Source: Rubrivivax sp.
Lineage (GTDB): Bacteria; Pseudomonadota; Gammaproteobacteria; Burkholderiales; Burkholderiaceae_C
Assembly (NCBI GenBank): GCA_014859905.1
Contig: JACZKT010000002.1
Location: 1 to 43,393 of the forward strand
Direction: 5' to 3'
Length of the DNA: 43,393 bases
In this document: in pieces, positions 10,436 through 20,025 of the stretch
Layout: each line of letters begins with the position of its first letter
How positions within the stretch are numbered: the stretch's first letter is position 1
The notes under the pieces: generated by a model
The model's database searches: none
What the model saw: the letters and a program-made list of their open reading frames with translations, nothing else
What the model was told of the DNA's origin: nothing
Position numbers and translations under genes: made by a program

Positions 10436-10535
10436 TGCCGCCAGGCACCCATTGCGCATCAACGACTTGCGCCGCAGATGACGTTCAACTCACAGGTTAT
10501 CCACGGAAATCTGAGAAAGTCGGGCTAAGCCATAC

Positions 10536-10658
10536 TTGACAGCAGCGCGCGCAGTCCTCTAATCTCTATCCAAAGCAATGCTGTGGTCGCCAGTACCGTC
10601 GATCAGCAGCCGGCATCAACGCCCGATCGGACTTGTTCCGTTCGGGCGTTCTTGTTTT
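10536..10658 (+). promoter_or_regulatory. Leader 1: promoter plus predicted ANTAR-type attenuator upstream of the urt-like/amiE operon
   Basis: TTGACA (10536-10541), 16 nt, TCTAAT (10558-10563). Hairpin 1 TGGTCGCC-AGTACC-GTCGATCA (loop 10592-10597). Hairpin 2 GGC-ATCAAC-GCC (10612-10623) overlaps terminator AACGCCCGA...TCGGGCGTT (10618-10650) plus T-rich tract. Confidence 0.6.
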
Positions 10659-10776
10659 CCGCGCTCTCCATGGCTGGCGCACCCACCCTCGCGGGGGACG
10701 TCGGTCATCGTCTCGACGGCCCGGGCTTCCGGCACGGGCGAATCATATTGTCTGCCAATCCAGAGGAGTGCCCGTC

Positions 10777-11202
10777 ATGACCGATCTGCACAACAAGCTG
10801 TCGGATTCCGTGTCCCGTCGTAGGCTGCTCAAGGCAGGTGCCGCACTGGGCGCCGCCACGGGCGTTGGGGGGCTGAAACCCGCCTCCGCGCAGGAGGTCG
10901 TCAAACTCGGCATCCTGCATTCACTGACCGGCACGATCGCGATCGCCGAGGCATCGATCGTGGACGCTGAAAAGCTGGCGATCGACGAGGTCAACTCGGG
11001 CGGTGGTGTTCTCGGCCGCAAGATCCAGCCGGTGATCGAGGACGGTGCCAGCGATTGGCAGACCTTAGCGGAGAAGACCAAGAAGCTCCTCCAATGGGAC
11101 AAGGTCGCCGCGATTATCGGCTGCTACACGTCGGCCTCGCGCAAGGCGGTGCTTCCGGCGCAGAACCAGCTGCATGGCCGCTTGTACTACCCGACCTACT
11201 AG
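10777..11202 (+). pseudogene. Truncated amide/urea-type ABC transporter substrate-binding protein (UrtA/FmdD-like N-terminus)
   Basis: [141 protein letters not shown]; only 141 aa, with a twin-Arg-type signal. Confidence 0.85.
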
Positions 11203-11256
11203 ATGGACTCGATGCAGGCCGACCCACGGGTGATCGACGTCTACCTCGGCCATTGA
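11203..11256 (+). pseudogene. C-terminal tail of a UrtD-like ABC ATPase fused to the urtA remnant
   Basis: MDSMQADPRVIDVYLGH* resembles the UrtD/LivG C-terminal tail (ADPRVIEVYLGR) and sits directly before urtE. Confidence 0.7.
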
Positions 11257-11257
11257 C

Positions 11258-11947
11258 ATGCTTGATGCTCGCGACCTCGACGTTCGGTATGGAGATAGCC
11301 GGGTGATTCGCGGCACCGCCTGCACGGTGGCCGAAGATGAGGCGGTGGCGATCCTGGGTCGCAATGGCATGGGCAGAACGACCCTGCTGAAGGCGCTGAT
11401 CGGCATGCTCCCGCTGCGCGCCGGCTCGATCCGCCTGCTCGGCCAGGAACTGACCGGTTTGCCCAGCCATCCACGCGTTGCCGCCGGGCTGGGCTTCGTT
11501 CCCCAGGGCCGCATGGTGTTCTCGCAGTTGACGGTCGAGGAAAACATCCTCACCGGCATGGAACACGTGAAGCAATTCATGATTCCCGGGTGGATCTACG
11601 AAACGTTCCCGATGCTGCGCGAGATGCGCCACCGCAGGGGCGGCAACCTGTCGGGGGGCCAACAACAGCAACTGGCGATCGCACGCGCGCTGGTCGGCGA
11701 ACCAAAGCTGCTGATCCTCGACGAGCCGACCGAAGGCATCCAGCCGTCGATCATCAAGGAGATCGGGCGCACCTTGAAGCGGCTGCAGGCCGAGTGCGGC
11801 TTCGCGCTGCTGGTCTCCGAGCAGGTGCTCAGCTTTGCACTCCATCTGGCTGACCGTTTTCTCGTCATCGAGCGCGGAGAGTTCGTGCACGAAGCGCGGT
11901 GCGACACCGTCGACACCACGCGTAGCCAGGCGTTCCTCACCATTTGA
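11258..11947 (+). CDS. urtE: UrtE/LivF-type ABC transporter ATPase with altered Walker A
   Basis: MLDARDLDVRYGDSRVIRGTACTVAEDEAVAILGRNGMGRTTLLKALIGMLPLRAGSIRLLGQELTGLPSHPRVAAGLGFVPQGRMVF...NLSGGQQQQLAIARALVGEPKLLILDEPTEGIQPSII; Walker A reads GRNGMGRTT instead of GRNGMGKTT. Confidence 0.9.
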   Translation: MLDARDLDVRYGDSRVIRGTACTVAEDEAVAILGRNGMGRTTLLKALIGMLPLRAGSIRLLGQELTGLPSHPRVAAGLGFVPQGRMVFSQLTVEENILTGMEHVKQFMIPGWIYETFPMLREMRHRRGGNLSGGQQQQLAIARALVGEPKLLILDEPTEGIQPSIIKEIGRTLKRLQAECGFALLVSEQVLSFALHLADRFLVIERGEFVHEARCDTVDTTRSQAFLTI

Positions 11948-11986
11948 GCGGCGCTGCCATTCCACCCCCACCCCAAGGAGATTGAC

Positions 11987-13027
11987 ATGATTCACGGTGA
12001 TATTTCGAGTAGCAAGGACACCGTCGGCGTCGCCGTCGTCAACTACAAGATGCCACGCCTGCACAGCAAGGCCGAGGTGATCGAGAACGCGAAGAACATC
12101 GCGAACATGGTCGAGGGAATGAAGGTCGGTTTGCCCGGCATGGACCTGGTCATCTTTCCTGAGTACAGCACCCACGGCATCATGTACGACAGCAAGGAGA
12201 TGTACGACACCGCGGCGACGGTCCCCGGCGCCGAGACCGAGATCTTCGCCGCGGCCTGCCGCAAGGCCAAGGTCTGGGGCGTGTTCTCCCTCACCGGAGA
12301 GCGCCACGAGGAACACCCGAACAAGGCGCCCTACAACACGTTGATTCTGATGAACGATCAGGGCGAGATCGTCCAGAAGTACCGCAAGATCATGCCCTGG
12401 GTGCCGATCGAAGGCTGGTACCCCGGCAATTGCACCTACGTCTCGGACGGACCGAAGGGTCTGAAGATCAGCCTGATCATCTGCGACGACGGAAACTATC
12501 CGGAGATCTGGCGCGACTGCGCGATGAAGGGCGCCGAGTTGATCATCCGCTGCCAGGGCTACATGTATCCGGCCAAGGAACAGCAGATCATCCTCTCGAA
12601 GGCGATGGCCTTCGCCAACAACGTCTATGTTGCAGTGGCCAATGCCGCCGGCTTCGACGGCGTCTATTCCTATTTCGGCCACTCGGCGATCATCGGCTTC
12701 GACGGCCGTACGCTCGGCGAGTGCGGCGAGGAAGACATGGGCGTGCAATACGCTGCGCTGTCGAAGAGCCTGATCCGTGACTTCCGCAAGAACGGCCAGT
12801 CCGAGAACCACCTGTTCAAGCTCGTCCACCGCGGCTACACAGGTCTGATCAACTCGCGTGAAGGTGATAAGGGTCTGGCCGCTTGCCCGTACGACTTCTA
12901 CTCCAAGTGGATCAGCGATCCCGAGGGCACGCGCGAGATGGTCGAGGCGTTCACACGAGCGACAGTAGGCACCTCGGAAGCACCGATCGAGGGCATTCCG
13001 AACGAAAAGGATGTGGCGCACCGCTGA
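11987..13027 (+). CDS. amiE: Aliphatic amidase (acylamide amidohydrolase, nitrilase superfamily)
   Basis: 346 aa; [68 protein letters not shown]; catalytic E (FPEYS), K (YRKIMPW) and C (ICDDGNYPE) segments present. Confidence 0.97.
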   Translation: MIHGDISSSKDTVGVAVVNYKMPRLHSKAEVIENAKNIANMVEGMKVGLPGMDLVIFPEYSTHGIMYDSKEMYDTAATVPGAETEIFAAACRKAKVWGVFSLTGERHEEHPNKAPYNTLILMNDQGEIVQKYRKIMPWVPIEGWYPGNCTYVSDGPKGLKISLIICDDGNYPEIWRDCAMKGAELIIRCQGYMYPAKEQQIILSKAMAFANNVYVAVANAAGFDGVYSYFGHSAIIGFDGRTLGECGEEDMGVQYAALSKSLIRDFRKNGQSENHLFKLVHRGYTGLINSREGDKGLAACPYDFYSKWISDPEGTREMVEAFTRATVGTSEAPIEGIPNEKDVAHR

Positions 13028-13033
13028 CTCCCC

Positions 13034-13876
13034 ATGATCCCCGCGTCCTTGTTGTCGCGGCCGGCGAGCGGATCCAGCGATCCGCTCGCCGCCTACCGCA
13101 TACCCACCGAGCCCTATTACCGCTCTGTCGGGCAGGAACTCGCGCTGTTCGAGGCGGCGCATGCGCTGCGCATGCCGCTGATGCTCAAGGGGCCGACTGG
13201 TTGCGGCAAGAGCCGCTTCGTCGAGCACATGGCCTGGCATCTGGGCAAGCCGCTGATCACGCTGGCCTGCAACGAAGACATCACCGCAGGCGACCTGGTG
13301 GGCCGCTGGCTGCTCGATGTCGAAGGTACGCGCTGGCAGGACGGCCCGCTGACCCTGGCGGCGCGCCATGGCGCCATCTGCTACCTCGACGAGGTGGTCG
13401 AGGCCCGCGCCGACACAACGGTGGTGATCCACCCGCTCACCGACGCGCGCCGCATGCTGCCGATCGAGAAGCTCAACCAAGTCGTGCACGCGCACCCGGA
13501 CTTCCACCTGATCATCTCATACAACCCAGGCTACCAGAACGTGATGAAGGACCTCAAGACCTCGACGCGCCAGCGCTTCGCGGCGATCGAGTTCGGCTTC
13601 CCGGTGGCGGTGATCGAGACCGAGATCGTCGCCCACGAGGCGGGCCTGCCGCAAGCCATGGCTGCCAGGCTCGTGGCCCTGGGCGAGCGCACGCGGCGCC
13701 TCAAGGGCCACGGCCTAGACGAGGGGGCATCGACGCGAATGCTGGTGCATGCTGGCGCACTGATGGCGCGGGGCGTCGACGTCGTCACGGCGTGCCGGAT
13801 GGCGATCGTGCACCCGATAACGGACGACACGGACATGGCGCAGGCATTAGAGGCGGCGGTGTCGGCGTCGTTTTGA
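13034..13876 (+). CDS. MoxR-class AAA+ ATPase of the CbbQ/NirQ/NorQ type (copy 1)
   Basis: [119 protein letters not shown]. Confidence 0.93.
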   Translation: MIPASLLSRPASGSSDPLAAYRIPTEPYYRSVGQELALFEAAHALRMPLMLKGPTGCGKSRFVEHMAWHLGKPLITLACNEDITAGDLVGRWLLDVEGTRWQDGPLTLAARHGAICYLDEVVEARADTTVVIHPLTDARRMLPIEKLNQVVHAHPDFHLIISYNPGYQNVMKDLKTSTRQRFAAIEFGFPVAVIETEIVAHEAGLPQAMAARLVALGERTRRLKGHGLDEGASTRMLVHAGALMARGVDVVTACRMAIVHPITDDTDMAQALEAAVSASF

Positions 13877-13890
13877 CCGGCGTTGTCCAT

Positions 13891-16092
13891 GTGACCAGCG
13901 CACCGCGCACTTACCGCAACCCGCTGGCCGCGCTCCGTCAGGCACAGGTGCCAGAAAGCGTCGGGCTCGAGCTCGAGCGCGCGCGCCGTGTGCTCGAGTC
14001 CGTGCTCAGCGACGAGGCCGCCGACACGCTCGCCGAGAGCCTTATCGAGTTGCGCGTGCAAGGTGCCGATGCGGCGCTGCTCGGCGCCATCGTGCGACGC
14101 TTGTCACTGCTGGCACCGCGCCTGTCGGGCTCCGGCGGGCTGACCGCCTGGTTGACAGCGGTGCGCGAGGTGGCGCAGCAGGCGCGTCATTGCACCCTGG
14201 CGTTTCTCGAGAGTTCCGAGGAGATGCTGCGGCATGGTTCGCCGGCCGAACTCCTGATGTGGGCCCGGCTCGGCCTGCGCCACGGCCAGGCTCAGGCCGC
14301 GGTGACCGAAGGCGATGCCACGCTGGCGCACTTCGAGCTGCGCTCCCGCGAGTCGGCACTGGTCGTGACCCCGGGCGGCGAGCGGGTCGACCTGGCATCG
14401 AGCAAGGCGCGACTGGCGCCCTTGCTGCGGGCGCTGTTCGAAGTCACGCCGACCCTGCTGCCGGTAGAGCAGGGGCTTGCCACGCGGCGGCCGTTCCTGT
14501 CCAACCTCGGGCTGCACCTTCCCGAAGTCGGGCGCGCGCTGCGCGGCGCGCAGGCACGCCGCTGGTACGACGCTGCCGCAACCCATGCCGCCGCTCACCT
14601 GTGCCATTCGGAACACAAGTTCGAACGCGGCGGCCTGAAACCGATTCAGATGGCGCTCGTCGGCCTGCTCGAGGACGCCCGTGTTGAGGCCATCGCGAGT
14701 CGCGAGCTCCCCGGGCTGCGCCGGCTCTGGCTCGGGTTCCACACTGCCGAGCCGGCGCACGGCAACACCTTCGTCGTGCTGATGCTGCGACTGGCGCGGT
14801 GCCTGCTCGACCCAGGCCACGACGACCCGCACCCCTGGGTGCTGAAAGCCCGGCGCCTCTTCCTCGAGGCGACCGACGGCGGCCGCTCCGCGGAGACGCT
14901 GGCGCCGACCGCGTTGCGCGACATGGCATCGAGGCTCGGCAACGACATCGGCCAGATGCGCCTGCAGTTCAACTCTCGCGAATACGCTGTCGAGCCCGCG
15001 TACAGGGACGACAACGCGCACCTGTGGCTGCCTGACAACCAGACCACGCCGCAGACGCTCGCCTCTGCCGATACCGTGCCGCTGCCTCCCGAGCGCGATT
15101 CGGCACCCGAGATCGAGCAGGACACAGAAGAGGGTGAGCCCACGCCGAGCGTGCGTCCGGTGCCGGTCGGCGAACCCCACAGCGAGCAGCCGCTGCTGGC
15201 GCGGGTGCAGTACCCAGAGTGGGACCGTCTCGTCGGCGACTACCGCAGTGCGTGGTGCACAGTGCTCGAGGGCCGCCCGCCGCCAAGCGACCCGCGCGTG
15301 CTGCTGGCAGGCATCGAGCGCCACGCCGCGCTGTTGCTGCGTCTGGAACGCGTGCTGCGCGCTGGTCGGCTGCGCGAGCGCGTCAGGCTGCGCTCCCAAC
15401 TGCGTGGCGACGAACTGGATATCGACGCGGCGGTGCGCTCGGCGATCGACCGCCGCAGCCACCACTCGCCGGGCCAGAAGGTGCACCAGCGCTTCGACCG
15501 CCGAGAACGCGACGTCGCCGCGCTGGTGTTGCTGGACAGCTCGACCTCGACCGTCGACCCAGTGGCGGCCGGCGGCGGTAGCATCCTCGATCTGGCGCGT
15601 GAAGCGGCATTGCTAACCACGCTGTCGCTCACGCACGCGGGTGACCACTGCGCAGTCCACGCCTTCTGCTCGAACGGCCGCCACGAGGTGCGCTACGAAT
15701 CGGCCCTGGGCTTCGACGAGGCGCTCGATGCGAACAGCATCGCGAGGCTGGCCGGGCTTCAAAGCCGCTTGTCCACGCGCATGGGTGCTGCGCTTCGCCA
15801 CGCGAGCACGCTGCTCGGCGCCCAGCCGCATCGCAAGCGCCTGCTGCTGTTCATCACCGACGGCGAACCGCATGACATCGACATCCACGACCGCCGCTAC
15901 CTGGTGGAGGACGCGCGACGCGCAGTGCTCGAAGCAGCGCGCAAGGGAATTGCGGTCTTCTGCGTGACGCTGGATGCGGCCGCCGACGAATACGTGCGAG
16001 CCATCTTCGGCAACGGCAACTACCGCGTGCTTGACCGCATCGAGAGCCTGCCGCGCGTGCTGCCGGCAATGGTGCTGCGGCTGACGTGCTGA
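13891..16092 (+). CDS. NorD/CbbO-type von Willebrand factor A protein (copy 1)
   Basis: GTG start VTSAPRTYRNPLAALRQAQVPE...; C-terminal VWA with MIDAS DSSTS (VLLDSSTST) and TDGEPHDIDIHDRRYLVEDARRAVLEAARKGIAVFCVTLD. The upstream part of ORF 12883..16092 overlaps amiE/norQ and is not real. Confidence 0.9.
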   Translation: MTSAPRTYRNPLAALRQAQVPESVGLELERARRVLESVLSDEAADTLAESLIELRVQGADAALLGAIVRRLSLLAPRLSGSGGLTAWLTAVREVAQQARHCTLAFLESSEEMLRHGSPAELLMWARLGLRHGQAQAAVTEGDATLAHFELRSRESALVVTPGGERVDLASSKARLAPLLRALFEVTPTLLPVEQGLATRRPFLSNLGLHLPEVGRALRGAQARRWYDAAATHAAAHLCHSEHKFERGGLKPIQMALVGLLEDARVEAIASRELPGLRRLWLGFHTAEPAHGNTFVVLMLRLARCLLDPGHDDPHPWVLKARRLFLEATDGGRSAETLAPTALRDMASRLGNDIGQMRLQFNSREYAVEPAYRDDNAHLWLPDNQTTPQTLASADTVPLPPERDSAPEIEQDTEEGEPTPSVRPVPVGEPHSEQPLLARVQYPEWDRLVGDYRSAWCTVLEGRPPPSDPRVLLAGIERHAALLLRLERVLRAGRLRERVRLRSQLRGDELDIDAAVRSAIDRRSHHSPGQKVHQRFDRRERDVAALVLLDSSTSTVDPVAAGGGSILDLAREAALLTTLSLTHAGDHCAVHAFCSNGRHEVRYESALGFDEALDANSIARLAGLQSRLSTRMGAALRHASTLLGAQPHRKRLLLFITDGEPHDIDIHDRRYLVEDARRAVLEAARKGIAVFCVTLDAAADEYVRAIFGNGNYRVLDRIESLPRVLPAMVLRLTC

Positions 16093-16105
16093 AGGAAGGA
16101 CCCTC

Positions 16106-16465
16106 ATGAAATATGGATCCGGTGTCACCGAACCGCTGTACGAGGTGCACGTGTTCTGTTGCGTCAACCAGCGGCCGTCCACGCATCGTCGCGGCTGCTG
16201 CGCAAGCAAGGGGGCGTTGAACATGGCGAACTACATGTGCCGGCGCGCGATGGCGACGGCCAACAGCAAGCGCGTGCGCATCAACCTTGCCGGCTGCCTG
16301 AACGTCTGTGAGTACGGCCCGACGATGGTGATCTACCCTGAGGGCGTCTGGTATCGGTACGACAACGACGCCGACATCGAGGAAATTCTTGAGCAGCACG
16401 TGATCCATGGCCGGCGCGTGGAGCGCTTACTGATCACGCCCGATCCGGCGCGCCTGCATCGGTAG
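16106..16465 (+). CDS. (2Fe-2S) ferredoxin, thioredoxin-like fold
   Basis: 119 aa; EVHVFCCVNQRPSTHRRGCCASKGALNMANYMCRRAM...VRINLAGCLNVCEYGPTMVIYPEGVWYRYDNDADIEEILEQHV. Confidence 0.88.
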   Translation: MKYGSGVTEPLYEVHVFCCVNQRPSTHRRGCCASKGALNMANYMCRRAMATANSKRVRINLAGCLNVCEYGPTMVIYPEGVWYRYDNDADIEEILEQHVIHGRRVERLLITPDPARLHR

Positions 16466-16848
16466 AGGACCTCGCGCGGCCCAGGATTTCAACGGTGAAG
16501 GCACCCTTAACCAACGTATTGGATACTGGACGAGATGCAAACAGGCATTGAGGCGAATCCGAAGAATGTCAGGGCGAATGCTTCATCGCGATCCGTGACG
16601 CCCTGATGGACCACGACACCGAGGCCATCGTGAATCACATCCGCGCCGCCCTGGAGCAGTCGAAGGCCGCCGCTGATGTACTGACCCATCAGGTGATCGG
16701 CGAATCCAGAAGAGTTCCGCTGCCCGATCACCGATCGATCGAGATGATGCGCAACCCGGCCGCGCGACACCGCCTGCCGGTTGAAGTCCTGCCGGAGGTG
16801 GCGGTGGGATTCGGGCGGCTTGTCGAAGCCGCCCATGGCATCGGGTGA

Positions 16849-18240
16849 TCAGGCCGCCTCGAGCACCCTGCTGGCCGCATCCAGCTTGCCGAAGCTCGTC
16901 TTGGCTTCTTGGTAGGCGGCGAGGTCGTCTTTGGTCGCGCCGGGCAAGATCACGTTGCCGTAGGCTGTGAGCACGTCGAAGAACTCGTTGCGGAAAGAGT
17001 GGTAGTTCGCATCGCCGTTCTTCAGGTAGCGCGACGTAAGGACCTTCTTGAAGTCCGCATCGATCATGTCCAGTTGCATGTCCCGGGCGGCGTGGATATG
17101 GACCTCGGCGTAATCGGTCTTGAACCTGTCGCTCAGACCGGCGTACTGGGGAACGAATCCGATCCATTGCCGGAGAACGGCATCCCACTTCGAACCCGCT
17201 TCGCCGGGCAGGACCTGCACCCCTGGATGGCTCAGTTTCGCGACGTCGAAAGCGATGCCGTTCCCGCGACCGTGCTGCAGCGCCCGCAGCAGATGCTCCG
17301 AGCCATCGCTTACCGCCCAGCGCATGAATGAATCGGCGACGAAGCGGTTGGTCACCATCTGCTTGAATCGCTGGCGAACCTCCTTCACCCCCGTCGAGGT
17401 GTAGGCCGTCAGACGCTGCCAACTCTGCTCGGATGCGACATAGAAGAAGCCTCCGGTGAATGGATTCCTGTGCAGTCCGTCGGTGGCGCTGTCGTGCAGC
17501 GCATGGTCGACATCCTCGATTGCCATGTATTGCGCCAGGTTGTTGTAGTACTCGCCATCACCGCTGTGGCTGAGTTGCCCCACCCCCGCCACCTGAACCT
17601 TTCCCTGCAATTTCCCGTTTGAGAGATGGCGGGCCAGATCCACGGCCATGCCGCTGCCCGTGCCACCGGCCAGACCGAATGCAATCAGCACGGTCGATGG
17701 CTGCTCGGCCATCAGCACTTGATCGGCAAATCGCTGCAACGCGCCATCGAGCTTGCGCTCACCAAGGAAGTAATTGATCGAATAGATGGCCTTGGCGATC
17801 GCGCGTGGAACGTGCTGACCTTCCTGCGGCATCCGAAAGCCCTTCGGCAGAGTGCCCAGGAGATCGTGCGAATGTTGCCAGCCCTGCTGTTCCTTCCGGA
17901 CGTGTTCACGCGCGGCGTCGAGGTCACGCGCGAAAGCCTTCGCGTCCGGCACGGACAACGAGACCGATTCGAAGTGGAAACGCTCCTGCGGAATGCCACG
18001 GGATTTCAGTCGCTGCTTCAGGGACCGGGCATAGTCGCCGGGGACCTGAATGTCGTCGTCGCCGATGTCGATCAGCAGTGCGGCAAAGGTCGTACCAGGG
18101 GTGGCCAGTCGATCTTCGACTTCGCCGGTCCGGAGCAGGGCCTCGACATACGCGGCCCCTGTGCGTCCGATGCCGATTGCATGGATGCAGTGCGGTTTTG
18201 TCGCGGCATTGGCAATTGCGGCTGTAACTGATGTATTCAT
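16849..18240 (-). CDS. Tubulin/FtsZ-superfamily-like protein 1
   Basis: PHCIHAIGIGRTGAAYVEALLRTGEVEDRLATPGTTFAALLIDIGDDD ... STVLIAFGLAGGTGSGMAVDLARHLS (tubulin signature-like GGTGSG); close relative of 27837..29531. Confidence 0.8.
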   Translation of the reverse strand: MNTSVTAAIANAATKPHCIHAIGIGRTGAAYVEALLRTGEVEDRLATPGTTFAALLIDIGDDDIQVPGDYARSLKQRLKSRGIPQERFHFESVSLSVPDAKAFARDLDAAREHVRKEQQGWQHSHDLLGTLPKGFRMPQEGQHVPRAIAKAIYSINYFLGERKLDGALQRFADQVLMAEQPSTVLIAFGLAGGTGSGMAVDLARHLSNGKLQGKVQVAGVGQLSHSGDGEYYNNLAQYMAIEDVDHALHDSATDGLHRNPFTGGFFYVASEQSWQRLTAYTSTGVKEVRQRFKQMVTNRFVADSFMRWAVSDGSEHLLRALQHGRGNGIAFDVAKLSHPGVQVLPGEAGSKWDAVLRQWIGFVPQYAGLSDRFKTDYAEVHIHAARDMQLDMIDADFKKVLTSRYLKNGDANYHSFRNEFFDVLTAYGNVILPGATKDDLAAYQEAKTSFGKLDAASRVLEAA

Positions 18241-18584
18241 CTCTATCTCCTATGGCTGGAAGAGTTGGAACTTCGGGCGCGGCGCCGCGTTTGCTTGCGA
18301 AGCAGCTCCGGGATTCAATGAGTCGCTAGCGTGCTTTTTATGGAAAGGAATACAAGGCTTCGGCACGTGAACGAACGCCCCGGGTCGAACGGGTTCACGC
18401 ATGGACCTGGGTAAGTGCAAGAAGAGCTGGCGTTGGAGGGGCCTCCACAAGGTCCCACCCGACCTCGTCTTGGACTGGGTGCCGCCGGCACAGCAGACCC
18501 GGCCACGATCAATTACATCCAAGCCGCGAAAATGAACTTGGCAAACCTGGCGCCTGTACCGGCCTTTCGCCGGCCCTGCTTCGA

Positions 18585-19976
18585 TTACATCGGAATGAAG
18601 ATGTATTCCTTGGCCGCTGCTTCGCGCTGAAAGATCTGAACCTGCATGGCGACTTCCTCGGGGCTTAGATCGCCGAAGTGCTGTGTGTTGTAGCGTGCAT
18701 CGGGATGAACCTGCAATGGGGCATAGAAGACTTCGACCCCTGCAGGCAGATGGCGCAGAAATTCCACGGTCTCGCTCACATGTTGGTCATGGAAGCGCGC
18801 GCCGCCGATGCCGGCAATGATGTTCAGACTGACGCCGATCCTTGCCTTGCGAAGCTTTTCGACGGCTTCCAGGCACGCGTCGACCTTCTGACCTCGCTTC
18901 ACCAGATTCAGAATGTCCTGACTGCCAGTTTCTGCACCGATGTTGACGTTCAGCAATCCGCTTTCGCGCAATGAGCTGAGCTCGTCCTGGGACTTCTTGA
19001 TGACGGTCGATGCCTTGGCGAACGCGTGCGCAAAGGGGGCGTCTGCCAGTTCAAAGCGTCGCCGTGCATACGACAGCGTGTGGCCGAGCTGCTGCGCCGG
19101 TACCGTGAGCGCATCCCCCTCAAGCAACACGACCTTAAGAAAGTGATCCAGCTCTTCGCCGAGATAGACGGCCATGGAGTCAATCTGTCTTTCGACGATC
19201 TGGGCTGGAAGAACCCTTATCTTGCGGTCGTAAAGATCGCAAAACGTACAGGGACCGCCGCACCCACCTTGCACCTTAACAGGAATGGCGTGGTAGTGAT
19301 CGAAGGCCAGTTCAGGCGGTTCTACCGAGATCTGCTCGGGGATGTCGAGGATCGTATGGAATCTGCGCGCCTCGTCCAGCAATTGAGCGTGGGACTTGAG
19401 TGGAAGCATCCGCAGGGTGTGCACGATCGCGGCAGCCGCCCCGTTCCATACCGCTTGCGGGCTGTTGATGGCCGCGACGACTTCGTCCAGCACGTGCATT
19501 GACGACTGGTACAGGGGATCATGCTTGGAAACGATCTCGGCCTGATACACCAGCCGACTGTGAGCGTAGCGGTCTGTCCACTTGCCTCGCACCCACGTAC
19601 CACCGATCAGCCTGTGCATCTCCGGGCGATGGCGCGGATAGGACAGCAATCGGAAGTCGTGTTCGAAGGTCGGCGCCGGGATCTGGTACTCGCCCCAGCG
19701 ACTGCCGGTGAAGGAAGCATTCACCATGCGACCCTGGGTGTCGAAATTCAGGAGCCACATGCCGTTGGCGCGCCCCGGGGCACGCACACTCACCTTGTAA
19801 GTGCGCCCGATGCCGAAGGCCTCGAATGCAAGGCCGTTGGACCACAGATCGTACCCGTATTTGCCCTTGTCCCGCGCCGGAATGCGGCCGACCTCGACGA
19901 CCCAGCCATTTGCAAAGGGCCCCAGCGGGATCCATTGGCTCGAATTCAATCCGTCCATCACCTTGCTCATCAGCAT
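18585..19976 (-). CDS. Radical SAM protein with unrecognised N-terminal region
   Basis: 463 aa; C-terminal half VKVQGGCGGPCTFCDLYDRKIRVLPAQIVERQIDSM (CX3CX2C) ... GLLNVNIGAETGSQDILNLVKRGQKVDACLEAVEKLRKARIGVSLNIIAGIGGARFHDQHVSETVEFLR. About 230 aa N-terminal to the cluster. Confidence 0.88.
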   Translation of the reverse strand: MLMSKVMDGLNSSQWIPLGPFANGWVVEVGRIPARDKGKYGYDLWSNGLAFEAFGIGRTYKVSVRAPGRANGMWLLNFDTQGRMVNASFTGSRWGEYQIPAPTFEHDFRLLSYPRHRPEMHRLIGGTWVRGKWTDRYAHSRLVYQAEIVSKHDPLYQSSMHVLDEVVAAINSPQAVWNGAAAAIVHTLRMLPLKSHAQLLDEARRFHTILDIPEQISVEPPELAFDHYHAIPVKVQGGCGGPCTFCDLYDRKIRVLPAQIVERQIDSMAVYLGEELDHFLKVVLLEGDALTVPAQQLGHTLSYARRRFELADAPFAHAFAKASTVIKKSQDELSSLRESGLLNVNIGAETGSQDILNLVKRGQKVDACLEAVEKLRKARIGVSLNIIAGIGGARFHDQHVSETVEFLRHLPAGVEVFYAPLQVHPDARYNTQHFGDLSPEEVAMQVQIFQREAAAKEYIFIPM

Positions 19977-20025
19977 CTCTCCGCATCAAAACGGGAAACA
20001 TGGAACAATCCGGCTCGCCGGCACG

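Noticed and set aside
11114-13507. 797-aa minus-strand ORF across urtE, amiE and norQ
   Set aside because: Mirror ORF of three well-supported plus-strand genes; H/D/V-rich low-meaning composition.
12883-13890. N-terminal part of the 1069-aa ORF 12883..16092
   Set aside because: Overlaps amiE and norQ out of frame; NorD-like homology begins at the GTG 13891.
16606-16848. 80-aa plus-strand ORF between the ferredoxin and tubulin-like 1
   Set aside because: No recognisable family and weak coding character; could be non-coding spacer or a remnant.
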